Assembly: GCF_001758785.1 (NCBI RefSeq)
Contig: NZ_LROM01000060.1
Coordinates: 19,630-83,629, forward strand
Origin: Duganella phyllosphaerae
GTDB taxonomy: Bacteria > Pseudomonadota > Gammaproteobacteria > Burkholderiales > Burkholderiaceae_D
Direction: 5' to 3'
Length of the DNA: 64,000 nucleotides
Part shown: piece after piece, positions 38,441 through 46,859 of the stretch
How the letters are laid out: each line of letters begins with the position of its first letter
Position numbering within the stretch: position 1 is the stretch's first letter
Translations under genes and position numbers: made by a program
The notes under the pieces: model-generated
Told to the model about the DNA's origin: nothing
Database searches by the model: none
Seen by the model: only the letters and a program-made list of their open reading frames with translations

Positions 38441-40878
38441 AACGCCGTGTCGGCGCGGAGGTACATCGAGCGGCCATTCACGCCGAACGGGCAGGTCTCC
38501 CAGCAACGCGTAAAGCCCAGTTTCGGGAAGTCGCCGCCGTTGGTCCACTCGGACGGCAACTGGTCGAACAGGTTGTTGACGCCAAGGCTCAGGAAGGTGC
38601 GCTTGCTGAAGGCATAGCGTACCGACGTGTCGACCAGCCATTTGGCATCCCACGTATGCAGGGGGCTGAAGCTTTGCGCCTGCACTTCGCCATAGTAGTT
38701 GGCGCGGGCGTTGAGGTTCCATGGACCGTTGGTGTAATCGGCCGCCACCACGTGGTGCTTGCGCGGCTGGCCGCGTTCGATCAGGGTCACCTGCGTCTGG
38801 TCGAACAGGGTCTCGCCGCTCAGCACCGACGATGTCGAATGGCGCTTGCTTACCTCGGTCTTGTTGAAGCCCAGCTGGCCCGAGAGCACCAGCGCCGACG
38901 AGGCGAACTTGCTGGTATGTTCGGCCACGATGTCGAGGCCACGGGTGCGGGTATCGACCGCGTTGGTGAAGAACTGCGCCTGGCCCACGCCCAGTGGCCG
39001 CAGCACGTTGGCGATCGGGCCGCCGTTCGCTTCTGGCGCGATCTCGCTCGAGAACACGATGCGGTCACGGATCTTGATCTGGTACGCGTCCACCGTCAGC
39101 GACATGTTCGAGGCCGGGCGCAGCACCAGGCCCACGCTGGCGTTGCGCGAGGTCTCTTCCTTGAGTGGGGCGATGCCGAAGGCCTGCGTGACGGCGCTGC
39201 CCTGGCGCGCGGTCAGGGTTTCGGTCAGCACGCCGTTATTGAGGTTGGTGGAGACGGAGCTGTAGAACTCCTGCTGCACGCTCGGCGCACGGAAGCCGGA
39301 GGACAGGCTGCCGCGCACACCGACGGTCTTGGTCGGGTCCCAGCGCGCGCTCAGCTTACCGGTGACGGTATTGCCGAAGTCCGAGTATTTTTCGTAGCGC
39401 ACGGCGCCGGCCAGGGTGACGTTGTCCACCGGCTTGTGCTCGACGTCGAGGAACAGCGCGATGTTGTGGCGGCCGTCATCGACCGCCGTGGCGGGCGTGT
39501 AGCCGGGGAAGCCCTGGATGCCCGAGGCGGCCGTATTGCCGTTCTGGCCGACGATGCGGATGGCCGGGTTGTTGGTGCGGCCGTACTGGTACGAGACCGG
39601 GTCGCCGGCGACGATCTGGTAGTTGTCGCGGCGGTATTCGAAGCCGGTGGCCACGAAGATGCTGGCGTCGCCCAGCTTGACCGGTCCCTTGATGTCGGCG
39701 TTGAAGGTGGTCTGGTTGAATTTCAGGGTACCGGTGTCGGCCTCGCGCGGCGATTCGGCGTAGATGCCGCCGCCCGGGCGCGGTTCGTACCAGTAGCTGG
39801 TGTTGATGCTGTCCGATTCGTGGAACGCCAGTTCGCTGGCGCCGTGGTTGATGCTGATGTCGGCCTTCCAGTCATTGGTCAGGTCGCGCCGGTAGCCAAA
39901 CGCGAACGAGGCGTCCTTGATGTCGGTGTGGATGGCGGGCAGGAAGCCGTTCGGATGCACTGCCGGTACGGTGCGGTCGTCGCCGGCCGAGCGGAAGAAG
40001 CCGAACGAGTCGCCCTTGCGCTTGGACAGGCCGCCAAAGGCGTAGAACTCGCTTTGCTTGTCGATCGGGATCGCGGCGTTCCACCAGAAGTACAGGTCGC
40101 GCGTGTTGCTGTCGCCGATATGTTGCGTCACGCGCGGCGGATCGACGCGCAGCGAGTCGACGCCGGCGCGGTTGGTCTCGCCGCGCTTGCGCGCTTCGAC
40201 CGTCAGGTTCAGGTAACCACCGTCCTGGCCCAGCGCCACGCCGGTGTTGGCGCTGGCCGAATACAGGTCGCCGTCGCCTTCGGACGTGGTGCCGTAGGTG
40301 CCGCTCACCGAGGTCTCCTTGACCTGCGATTTGAGGACGATGTTGATCACGCCGGCAATCGCATCGGAGCCGTATTGGGCGGCCGCGCCGTCGCGCAGCA
40401 CTTCGATGTGGTGGATGGCCGCCAGCGGAATGGCGTTGATGTCGGTGCCGGCCGAGCCACGCCCCACGCTTTGCTGGACGTTGACCAGTGCCTGCTGGTG
40501 GCGGCGCTTGCCGTTCACCAGCACCAGCACCTGGTCCGGGCCCAGCGAGCGCAGGGTGGCGGGGCGGATGCTGTCGGTGCCGTCGCTGATGAAAGTACTG
40601 GAGAAGTTGAACGAGGGGTCCAGCGTTTGCAGCAGCTTGCCCAGTTCCAGCGGGCCGGCGGTCTGCATGTCTTTCAGGCTGATCAGGCCGACCGGGGACG
40701 ACGTATCGAGCGCGGTCTTGGCGACCGTGCGCGAACCCAGTACGACCACAGTTTGTTCTTTGGCGGCCTGTTCGTCGGCGGCCGATTGCGCGCCGGACTG
40801 GCCGGCGGTCAGCAGGGCGACGGCGCCAGCGATGACGCGGGCAATACGGCTGCGCTTGAAGTGGGGTGCTCTTGTCAT
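38437..40878 (-). CDS. TonB-dependent outer-membrane receptor
   Basis: 813 residues. A signal peptide (residues ~1-30) is followed by a TonB-box-like EQTVVVLGSR. A plug domain with LRSLGPDQVLVLVNGKRRH and HIEVLRDGAAAQYGSDAIAGVINIVLK comes next, then a 22-strand-type barrel ending in a C-terminal Phe, as required for outer-membrane assembly. The plug wording matches receptors common in Xanthomonas/Caulobacter-type organisms; ligand unknown, with no siderophore or carbohydrate genes adjacent. A direct-repeat motif at 41041 lies 160 nt upstream. Confidence 0.92.
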   Translation of the reverse strand: MTRAPHFKRSRIARVIAGAVALLTAGQSGAQSAADEQAAKEQTVVVLGSRTVAKTALDTSSPVGLISLKDMQTAGPLELGKLLQTLDPSFNFSSTFISDGTDSIRPATLRSLGPDQVLVLVNGKRRHQQALVNVQQSVGRGSAGTDINAIPLAAIHHIEVLRDGAAAQYGSDAIAGVINIVLKSQVKETSVSGTYGTTSEGDGDLYSASANTGVALGQDGGYLNLTVEARKRGETNRAGVDSLRVDPPRVTQHIGDSNTRDLYFWWNAAIPIDKQSEFYAFGGLSKRKGDSFGFFRSAGDDRTVPAVHPNGFLPAIHTDIKDASFAFGYRRDLTNDWKADISINHGASELAFHESDSINTSYWYEPRPGGGIYAESPREADTGTLKFNQTTFNADIKGPVKLGDASIFVATGFEYRRDNYQIVAGDPVSYQYGRTNNPAIRIVGQNGNTAASGIQGFPGYTPATAVDDGRHNIALFLDVEHKPVDNVTLAGAVRYEKYSDFGNTVTGKLSARWDPTKTVGVRGSLSSGFRAPSVQQEFYSSVSTNLNNGVLTETLTARQGSAVTQAFGIAPLKEETSRNASVGLVLRPASNMSLTVDAYQIKIRDRIVFSSEIAPEANGGPIANVLRPLGVGQAQFFTNAVDTRTRGLDIVAEHTSKFASSALVLSGQLGFNKTEVSKRHSTSSVLSGETLFDQTQVTLIERGQPRKHHVVAADYTNGPWNLNARANYYGEVQAQSFSPLHTWDAKWLVDTSVRYAFSKRTFLSLGVNNLFDQLPSEWTNGGDFPKLGFTRCWETCPFGVNGRSMYLRADTAF

Positions 40879-41040
40879 GGTCTCTTTCCAGTTTTTTTTG
40901 TGGTGGACGGACGGTGGTACCGGCCGGTCAAAAAATACTAGTCGCAGGCAAGCCCCGCAGCAATCAGGCTTTCTACGCAGACGACAGACAATGTTGCAGA
41001 ATAAATACTTATCACGCTGTCACGACGATAGTGCGTGCCA

Positions 41041-41057
41041 TGTAACGCAATGTATCG
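41041..41057. promoter_or_regulatory. Direct-repeat regulatory motif TGTAACGCAATGTATCG
   Basis: 16 of 17 bases are identical to the motif at 22471. It lies between the end of the spermidine-synthase-like gene and the start of the TonB receptor gene, in the latter's upstream region. Confidence 0.4.
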
Positions 41058-41133
41058 TAAGCTGGGCTGGCGCCAGTCACGTGTTCCACCTGGCCGCGCG
41101 CAAAGTGTGGCGCGCCTGCATCGCCGGCGAACG

Positions 41134-41907
41134 CTAGCGCTGGTCCAGCATCCAGCCCTTCAAACCGTTGACCCAGGCCTTGGCCGGCAAATTAAGTGTT
41201 TTCTTGATCTGCCCGGCGCGCTCGTACAGCACCGAGAAATCGATCACCGGCGCCTGTTTGAAAGCGATCACCACGATGTTGGCATCGTGGACCTCCGGCA
41301 GCCACACCACGGCGTCGAACACCAGCTCCATCGCCTGCAAATTCTTGTCGTAGTTGGAAAAGTCGCCAAACACATTGGTGGTCATGATGCCGCCGTCGGC
41401 CAAGGTGTCGTAGCAGGCCTGGTAGAACTCGGGCGAGTCCAGCACCGGGCCGCGCGCCTCTTCGTCGTACAGGTCCACCTGCAACACGTCCACCGTGCCG
41501 TGGTTGGCGGTATCGAGCACGAAGTCCATGGCGTTCATTTCACGCACGTCGAGGCGCTCGTCGTTGGACGGCAGGGCGAACTGCGCCCGGCACATGGCGA
41601 TCACGTTGGGATTGAGTTCGGCCACGGTCACGCGCGCGGTCGGAATGCGGCGGTAGCTGAACTTGGTCAAGGCGGCGCTGCCCAGGCCCAGCTGCACGAT
41701 GTGGCGCGGGCTGTCGATAAAGAGCAGCCACATCATCATCATCTGCACGTACTCGAGCTCGATGTTGTCGGGCTTGGCGATGCGCATGGCGCCTTGCACC
41801 CACGAGGTGCCCAGGTGCAGGCTGCGCACGCCCTGGTATTCGGTGATGGTGGCCGGTGGGTGGCCGGGCTGGTCGAAGCGGGTGGGAATGGAAGACATGG
41901 CCGGCAT
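41134..41907 (-). CDS. Spermidine-synthase-like (polyamine aminopropyltransferase-fold) protein
   Basis: 257 residues (254 if ATG 41898 is used). The Rossmann core shows the nucleotide-site glycine loop LGLGSAALTKF, then VTVAELNPNVIAMCRAQF and VDVLQVDLYDEEARGPVLDSPEFY, the pattern of spermidine synthase homologues that often lack the canonical active-site residues. It begins with a short N-terminal beta region (TITEYQGVRSLHLG). True polyamine synthesis is doubtful because no speD-type gene is near. It is downstream of the PEP-CTERM gene but separated by a strong terminator. Confidence 0.8.
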   Translation of the reverse strand: MPAMSSIPTRFDQPGHPPATITEYQGVRSLHLGTSWVQGAMRIAKPDNIELEYVQMMMMWLLFIDSPRHIVQLGLGSAALTKFSYRRIPTARVTVAELNPNVIAMCRAQFALPSNDERLDVREMNAMDFVLDTANHGTVDVLQVDLYDEEARGPVLDSPEFYQACYDTLADGGIMTTNVFGDFSNYDKNLQAMELVFDAVVWLPEVHDANIVVIAFKQAPVIDFSVLYERAGQIKKTLNLPAKAWVNGLKGWMLDQR

Positions 41908-41922
41908 TGTAACGCTGGCGGC

Positions 41923-41949
41923 AAAAAAAAAGACGCCGGAGCGTCTTTT
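41923..41949 (-). terminator. Rho-independent terminator after the PEP-CTERM gene
   Basis: On the minus strand an 8-bp stem AAAGACGC / GCGTCTTT with a 4-nt loop is followed by an uninterrupted T run (plus-strand A run 41923-41931). It lies 20 nt after the PEP-CTERM stop codon. Confidence 0.9.
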
Positions 41950-41969
41950 CGGGTGTGTTGCGCGGAGTC

Positions 41970-42500
41970 TTAATTCTTCTTGCGGCGACGGGCCATGAAG
42001 CCCAGCAGGCCCAGGCCACCCAACATCATGGCGTAGGTTTCCGGCTCCGGTACGGCCAGCACGTTCAGGTTGCCGCCGTAGGAGCCGCCGGCCGACGACA
42101 CGATGCCGCTGATGGTCAGCGTGAGCGGACCTGCGCCCAGCAGGACTGGATCGAGCGTGAACAGGCCGGGTACGGTCGACGACGCAGTGAAGGCGTTGTT
42201 GTTGAGCGTAGCGGTGATCGAACGCAAGTCGCCATAGTCGAACAGCGAGAAGTTGATCAGGGCGCCGCTGGCAAAAGCCGGGCCGGTCAGTTCGGGGGTG
42301 AAGGTGAAGATATCGGTAAAGGTACCGGTGCTGCCATTGACAGGCACGTTGCTGAAGCCGGCAGTCCAGTAATCTGAATTGGTGCTGTTTTGCTTCAGCA
42401 CGATATCAGGTGTGTTGACACCGTTGATGGTGCCTGCGTGAGCGCCGGTGGCGATGGATCCGGCCAGCATGGCTGCCAGTGCGATAAATTTTAATTTCAT
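41970..42500 (-). CDS. PEP-CTERM sorting domain protein
   Basis: 176 residues. It has a signal peptide (MKLKFIALAAMLAGSIATGAHA), a Thr/Asn/Gly-rich secreted body, and the C-terminal sorting signal VPEPETYAMML, a hydrophobic helix (GGLGLLGFMA) and RRRKKN. Exosortase (EpsH/XrtA type) would recognise this tail, remove it and send the protein to the surface or extracellular matrix. The start at 42500 has GGAG 8 nt upstream. No exosortase or polysaccharide genes are in the window, so this is a stand-alone substrate. An AT-rich segment precedes it. Confidence 0.9.
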   Translation of the reverse strand: MKLKFIALAAMLAGSIATGAHAGTINGVNTPDIVLKQNSTNSDYWTAGFSNVPVNGSTGTFTDIFTFTPELTGPAFASGALINFSLFDYGDLRSITATLNNNAFTASSTVPGLFTLDPVLLGAGPLTLTISGIVSSAGGSYGGNLNVLAVPEPETYAMMLGGLGLLGFMARRRKKN

Positions 42501-42539
42501 TATATGACTCCGCTTAATAAAGACCCGAGGAAGATTCAA

Positions 42540-42720
42540 GAAAACGCAAACTACACGTCAACTTACGATGGGCTCAATAGCTTGTCAATTTTATATTTAC
42601 TTATGTATTTTTATATTTTGATAGCTTTTTTTTATCGTCCGGGGCGCACTGCACAAATATTACTATATATTAATTTCCGTTGCGCAAATTTTAAAATTTT
42701 AATGTCGAGTCCGGTCGTTT
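42540..42720. other. AT-rich intergenic segment upstream of the PEP-CTERM gene
   Basis: About 180 nt far richer in A+T than the rest of the window, with long T and A/T tracts (for example 42596-42632 and 42656-42672). No gene is visible. It is the promoter-bearing region of the PEP-CTERM gene and could bind nucleoid proteins. Confidence 0.5.
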
Positions 42721-42743
42721 CGCGTTGCGCGTAACAGACACCA

Positions 42744-42801
42744 GGAGCGTCTAAATAACCTTCAGAGCAAGACGCAGCGATGGCGGTTTTTTAGACGCTC
42801 C
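42744..42801. repeat. Palindromic intergenic repeat, copy C (internally deleted)
   Basis: Arms GGAGCGTCTAAATAACC and its complement pair over 17 bp with one mismatch. The inside (TTCAGAGCAAGACGCAGCGA) matches copy B read in reverse, but about 45 nt of the core are missing. The right arm contains the stop codon of the histidine kinase gene. Confidence 0.75.
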
Positions 42802-44206
42802 GAAGCATCAGGGTCACAGTGAGTCCGCCCCCGTCGCGATTGCTCAACGTGATGCGTCCGCCGTGGGCCTCGATGATCTCGCGGGCCAGCGCCAGGCCCA
42901 GGCCGGTGCCGCTGCGCTTGGTCGAATAGAAAGGCACCAGCGCGTTGGTCAGCACGGTATCGCTCATGCCGGGGCCGCGATCGTGGACGTCGATGCGCAC
43001 CAGGTCCTGTTGCCGCCGCACCTCGAGCGTCACCTGGTCCGGTGGCGAGCCCGATTCGTGGGCATTCCTGACCAGGTTGAGCAGCGCCTGTTCGAGCTGC
43101 GCCGGATCGAATGCACACGGTTCGGGCGGCAGCGCACCGGTCACGCGAAACACGATTTGCTCGCCTAATGCGGCCAAAAACGGCGTCCAATGTTGCATTG
43201 CAAGGCGCGGCGTGGGCAGCTTGGCGAAGCGGGCGTAACCGAGAATGAAAGTCTCGAGGTGGCGCGTGCGTTCCTCGATGGTAGCGAGGATGCGGGGCAG
43301 GCGTTCGGTCTGGCCCCGGCGCACCAGCTCGGCGCCGGAGTGGGCCAGCGAGGTCAGTGGCGCGAGCGAATTGTTTAATTCGTGGCTGATCACGCGGATG
43401 ACCTTTTTCCAGGTTTGCACCTCCTGGCGCCGCAGTTCCATGGTCAGCTGGCGCAGCAGCAGCAGTTCGTGGCGGCGGCCGTTGAGCTGGAAGCTGCGCC
43501 GCGCCAGGTGGTAGACCTCTTCCTCTGCCTCGTCGCCGGACCCGGTTCCGGACCCGGTTCCGGCGCCGGTCCCGGTAGTGGTAAACAAGCCGTCGCCGCC
43601 ACGCGCCAGCGCTTCCGACAGCGCCGGCGACACCCGCGCCAGGATGGTGTCGAGGCGCTGGCCTTCGAGCTTGCGGCCCTGGTCCAGCAACTGGCGTGCG
43701 GCAATGTTGGCATACACCACCGCGCCGCTGCTTGCCACGCCTTTGCCGCCGCCGCTCACCAGCAGCATCGCCACCGGGGTGTTCTGCACCATGGTGTAGA
43801 GCAGCAACTCCCGTTGCACCAGTTCCAGCCTTTGCTGGCGCAGCACGTCGCCAAGCGCGTTGTGGGCGTCCACCAGGTCGCGCAGTTCGTCGTTTTGCGG
43901 CCAGTGCAGGGAAAACGAAAAATCGCCGTCCTGGTAGCTGGTGACGGTGCCGGTCAGCGCGCGGAACAGCGACAACATGTGGTGGAACTGGGCGCGGATG
44001 GTGATGATGGCCAGCGGCAGCACGCAGAGCAGGCACAGCCCCAGCACCAGCAGCGGCCGGTCGGGCAGCACGTGGCTCAGGCCCTGGGCGATCAGGATGC
44101 CCACCGTGACCAGGGTGGCGACCAGCGCAGTCCAGCGAGTGAGCAAGGACAGGCGCATGCCTTGCGGACGCCGGTGCGGATCCGGCGGCGGGGTAGTCGT
44201 GCTCAT
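42791..44206 (-). CDS. Sensor histidine kinase of the efflux operon
   Basis: 471 residues. Two N-terminal membrane helices (residues ~24-70) and a HAMP-like segment precede a PAS-type region (TMVQNTPVAMLLVSGGG). The DHp helix has phospho-acceptor H275 in ISHELNNSLAPL, and the HATPase has N-box LLNLVRNAHESG and G-box DRGPGMS. A short Gly/Thr/Ser repeat interrupts the PAS region (nt 43541-43580). Its start overlaps the stop of the sigma54 response regulator gene (ATGA), so the two are a cognate pair of the NtrB/NtrC style. Confidence 0.9.
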   Translation of the reverse strand: MSTTTPPPDPHRRPQGMRLSLLTRWTALVATLVTVGILIAQGLSHVLPDRPLLVLGLCLLCVLPLAIITIRAQFHHMLSLFRALTGTVTSYQDGDFSFSLHWPQNDELRDLVDAHNALGDVLRQQRLELVQRELLLYTMVQNTPVAMLLVSGGGKGVASSGAVVYANIAARQLLDQGRKLEGQRLDTILARVSPALSEALARGGDGLFTTTGTGAGTGSGTGSGDEAEEEVYHLARRSFQLNGRRHELLLLRQLTMELRRQEVQTWKKVIRVISHELNNSLAPLTSLAHSGAELVRRGQTERLPRILATIEERTRHLETFILGYARFAKLPTPRLAMQHWTPFLAALGEQIVFRVTGALPPEPCAFDPAQLEQALLNLVRNAHESGSPPDQVTLEVRRQQDLVRIDVHDRGPGMSDTVLTNALVPFYSTKRSGTGLGLALAREIIEAHGGRITLSNRDGGGLTVTLMLRSV

Positions 44207-45573
44207 CAGGGCCGGACGATGCCCAGGCGTTCCATGCGCCGGTACAGCGCCTGGCGCGACAGGCCCAGTTCGGCCGCCGCCTGCGCCACCACGCCACCGG
44301 CGCGCGCCAGGGCCAGGCCGATGGCGTCGCGGTCCGGCTCGCGGCCGGCGTCGTCAGCGGCCGGGCCGGCCGTGGTCGTCGCCGATATTGGCGCCGGCGC
44401 GGCTGGCAGGCCGAGGTCGCCCAACTGGATCAGGTCGCTGCGCGCCAGCAGGCCGGCGCGCAGCATGACATTTTTCAGTTCGCGCACATTGCCGGGCCAG
44501 CCGTGCGCCAGCAGCGCGGCCTGGGCAGCGGCATGCAGCTGTTTGCCGGCGCCGAGGAAATGGTGGGCCAGCGGCACGATGTCGGCCGGGCGCGCGGCCA
44601 GCGGCGGCACTTTCAGTTCGATCACGTTGAGGCGGTAGAACAGGTCTTCGCGGAAGGTGCCGGCGCGGATCATGGCCGGCAGGTCGGCGTTGGTGGCGCT
44701 GATCACGCGCACCTTCACCTGCCGCTCGCGGTTGGCGCCCAGCCGTTCGAAGCGGCCGGTTTCGAGCACGCGCAGCAGTTTCATTTGCCCCGCCAGCGGC
44801 AGGTTGCCGATCTCGTCGAGGAAGAGGGTGCCGCCGTCGGCCGCCTCGAACTTGCCTTCGCGCGCGCGGGTGGCGCCGGTGTAGGCGCCCGCTTCGGCGC
44901 CGAACAGTTCGGCCTCGATCAGTTCGGCGGGCAGAGCGCCGCAATTGAGCACCACGTAAGGGCCGTCGCGCACGGCCGAATTGGCCTGGATGATGGCGGC
45001 GATGCCTTCCTTGCCGGCGCCGTTGGGGCCGCTGATCAGCACCGCCACGTCGGCGCGCGCTACTTGGCAGGCCAGGTGGATCACGCGTTCGGTGGCCGGG
45101 TCTTGCCACACCATGCCGCGCAGGTCGTGGCCGGCTTCGAGTTCGCGCCGCTGGCGCTGCTCGGCCTGCTCGCGGCGGGCCAGGTCGCGCCGCGCCTGGC
45201 CCAAGGCGATCAGGTTGTTGACAGTGGCCACCAGGCGGGTGTCGTTCCACGGCTTGGCCAGGTAGTCGGCGGCGCCGGCTTTCACCAGGTCCACCGCCGC
45301 GTCGAGGTGGGTCCAGGCCGTGAGCAGGATCACCGGCAGCTCAGGGTGGCGCGCGCGGATGGCGCGAAACAGCGCCACCCCTTCCTCGCCGGACGTGGTG
45401 TCGGCAGAAAAATTCATGTCTTGCAGCACCAGGTCCACCGGGTGCCGCGCCAGCAGCTCCAGGCCTTCTTGCGGCGAGGCGGCGCGCAGCGTGCTGATGT
45501 CGTGCAGCGAGAACAGCACGTCCAGCGCCAGGGCGACGCCGGCGTTGTCGTCAATGATGAGTACGGTAGGCAT
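44206..45573 (-). CDS. Sigma54-dependent response regulator (NtrC family)
   Basis: 455 residues. A receiver domain with phospho-acceptor D52 is followed by a sigma54-activating AAA+ domain with Walker A GPNGAGKE (182-189) and sigma54-contact loop GAYTGA (229-234, a Tyr variant of GAFTGA). The Walker-B-type motif [14 protein letters not shown] and [10 protein letters not shown] follow, then a C-terminal Fis-type HTH ([21 protein letters not shown]). The start [10 protein letters not shown] at 45573 gives a complete receiver. It is encoded inside the operon whose promoter looks sigma54-type, so positive autoregulation is likely. Confidence 0.93.
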   Translation of the reverse strand: MPTVLIIDDNAGVALALDVLFSLHDISTLRAASPQEGLELLARHPVDLVLQDMNFSADTTSGEEGVALFRAIRARHPELPVILLTAWTHLDAAVDLVKAGAADYLAKPWNDTRLVATVNNLIALGQARRDLARREQAEQRQRRELEAGHDLRGMVWQDPATERVIHLACQVARADVAVLISGPNGAGKEGIAAIIQANSAVRDGPYVVLNCGALPAELIEAELFGAEAGAYTGATRAREGKFEAADGGTLFLDEIGNLPLAGQMKLLRVLETGRFERLGANRERQVKVRVISATNADLPAMIRAGTFREDLFYRLNVIELKVPPLAARPADIVPLAHHFLGAGKQLHAAAQAALLAHGWPGNVRELKNVMLRAGLLARSDLIQLGDLGLPAAPAPISATTTAGPAADDAGREPDRDAIGLALARAGGVVAQAAAELGLSRQALYRRMERLGIVRP

Positions 45574-45617
45574 GGCGTCAGCATAACATTGCCTTGCCGC
45601 CCCGTGGCCGCCCACGT

Positions 45618-46850
45618 TCATGCGCTGCGGGTGGCGGTGGCCGGCGAGATGCTGGCCGCGCGCCAGGCCGGGCCGTACACGGCGGCCAGACCCAGCAGCC
45701 ACAGCAGGCCGGCGCCGGCCACCAGGTAGCCCGCCGGCAACCGTGGCAATTCGAGCTGGCTGACCAACAACTGGTTCAGGCCCAGGCCCAGCAGCACGCC
45801 GGCCGCCACGCCGGCGCTGGTGATCATGAAGTTCTCGGCCAGGAAGTAGCGCAGGATGTCGATACGGCGCGCACCGAGCGCGCGGCGCACGCCGATCTGC
45901 TTGCGCCGCTGCGTCACCCACAGGCTGGCCATGCCGACGATGCCGCTGGCGGTGATCAACAGCAGCAGCGCGCTGACGGTGATCAGCATCCAGGCCATGG
46001 CGTTGTCGGCGCGGTAGCGCAGGCTGCGGAATTCTTCGAGACTCTTGGTGCGCACGATGATCGGCGTGGGCGAGGCCGCGCGCAGGGCCGCTTCCACTTC
46101 CTTCATCACGCGGTCGCGCTGGCCCGGTTCGGCGCGGACCGTGTAGTCGTTGCCGGGCATGCCAGTCAGGCGAACCGGCACCATGGTGGAGAATTCGCCG
46201 CGTTCGTCGATTTGCGCGGCCGGCGTTTGCAGGCGTTCGACCACGCCGATAATTTGCAGCGCGCGCGCCGTGGGTCCGTTGCCGTTGTAAAAAGTCTTGC
46301 CCACAACATTGTCGACGCCGGGAAACAGCTTGCGCGCCAGCGTCTGGGTGATGATGGCAACGCGCGGCGATTCCTGGCTGGTATTCATGTCGATCTCGAC
46401 ATATTCGTTGGGCAAAAAATCGCGCCCGGCCACCAGCTTCAGCTCCCAGGCCTGTACGAGCGAGTCGCCCACCATGTAGTTGGTGGTATTGGCTTGCATG
46501 ACCACTTGCTTGCGGTCGGTGGTCAGGCCACTGTAATTGCCCGAGCGGGTCAGTGGCATCTGGTTGGTAGCGGCGGCCGCCTGCACGCCGGCCACCGCGC
46601 GCAGCGTGGCCGTTTCGCGCTGCTGCAGCGCCAGTTCCTCCTGGTGCGTGCCCACGCCCATGCGGCGCACTTCAACGCCGAAGATCTGCTGCTCGTGGGC
46701 CACGCCGGACGGTCGCGCCGCCACCGCCTGGCGCACTTGCACGATGTACAGCGCGTTGGCCAGGATGGCCAGGCTCAGCGCCACCTGGGTGGCCACCAGC
46801 AGCGGGCCGGTCTTGTTGCGCCACAGCGCGGAAAGTATCGGATGTGCCAT
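45618..46850 (-). CDS. ABC transporter permease, MacB/FtsX type (second)
   Basis: 410 residues. One N-terminal helix (residues ~18-40), a MacB-type periplasmic core domain, and a C-terminal FtsX domain with three helices (MLITVSALLLLITASGIVG; FMITSAGVAAGVLLGLGL; GYLVAGAGLLWLLGLAAVYG). The coupling-type motif RRKQIGVRRALGARR lies between the helices. It works with the neighbouring permease and ATPase as a mechanotransmission ABC system rather than a classical importer. It is 9 nt downstream of the first permease gene. Confidence 0.9.
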   Translation of the reverse strand: MAHPILSALWRNKTGPLLVATQVALSLAILANALYIVQVRQAVAARPSGVAHEQQIFGVEVRRMGVGTHQEELALQQRETATLRAVAGVQAAAATNQMPLTRSGNYSGLTTDRKQVVMQANTTNYMVGDSLVQAWELKLVAGRDFLPNEYVEIDMNTSQESPRVAIITQTLARKLFPGVDNVVGKTFYNGNGPTARALQIIGVVERLQTPAAQIDERGEFSTMVPVRLTGMPGNDYTVRAEPGQRDRVMKEVEAALRAASPTPIIVRTKSLEEFRSLRYRADNAMAWMLITVSALLLLITASGIVGMASLWVTQRRKQIGVRRALGARRIDILRYFLAENFMITSAGVAAGVLLGLGLNQLLVSQLELPRLPAGYLVAGAGLLWLLGLAAVYGPAWRAASISPATATRSA

Positions 46851-46859
46851 GGAGTGTCC

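Noticed and set aside
38656..40941. 761-codon plus-strand frame opposite the TonB receptor
   Set aside because: Translation is Val/Arg/Gly-rich without motifs; the minus strand encodes a complete TonB receptor with signal, plug and C-terminal Phe.
42542..42562. Sigma54-like TGACGTG-N4-TTGC on the minus strand before the PEP-CTERM gene
   Set aside because: The -24 element lacks the invariant GG, so it is not supported despite sigma54 control being known for some PEP-CTERM genes.
43541..43580. Short tandem GGTTCCGGACCC repeat inside the histidine kinase
   Set aside because: Encodes an in-frame Gly/Thr/Ser linker; ordinary low-complexity variation without further signal.
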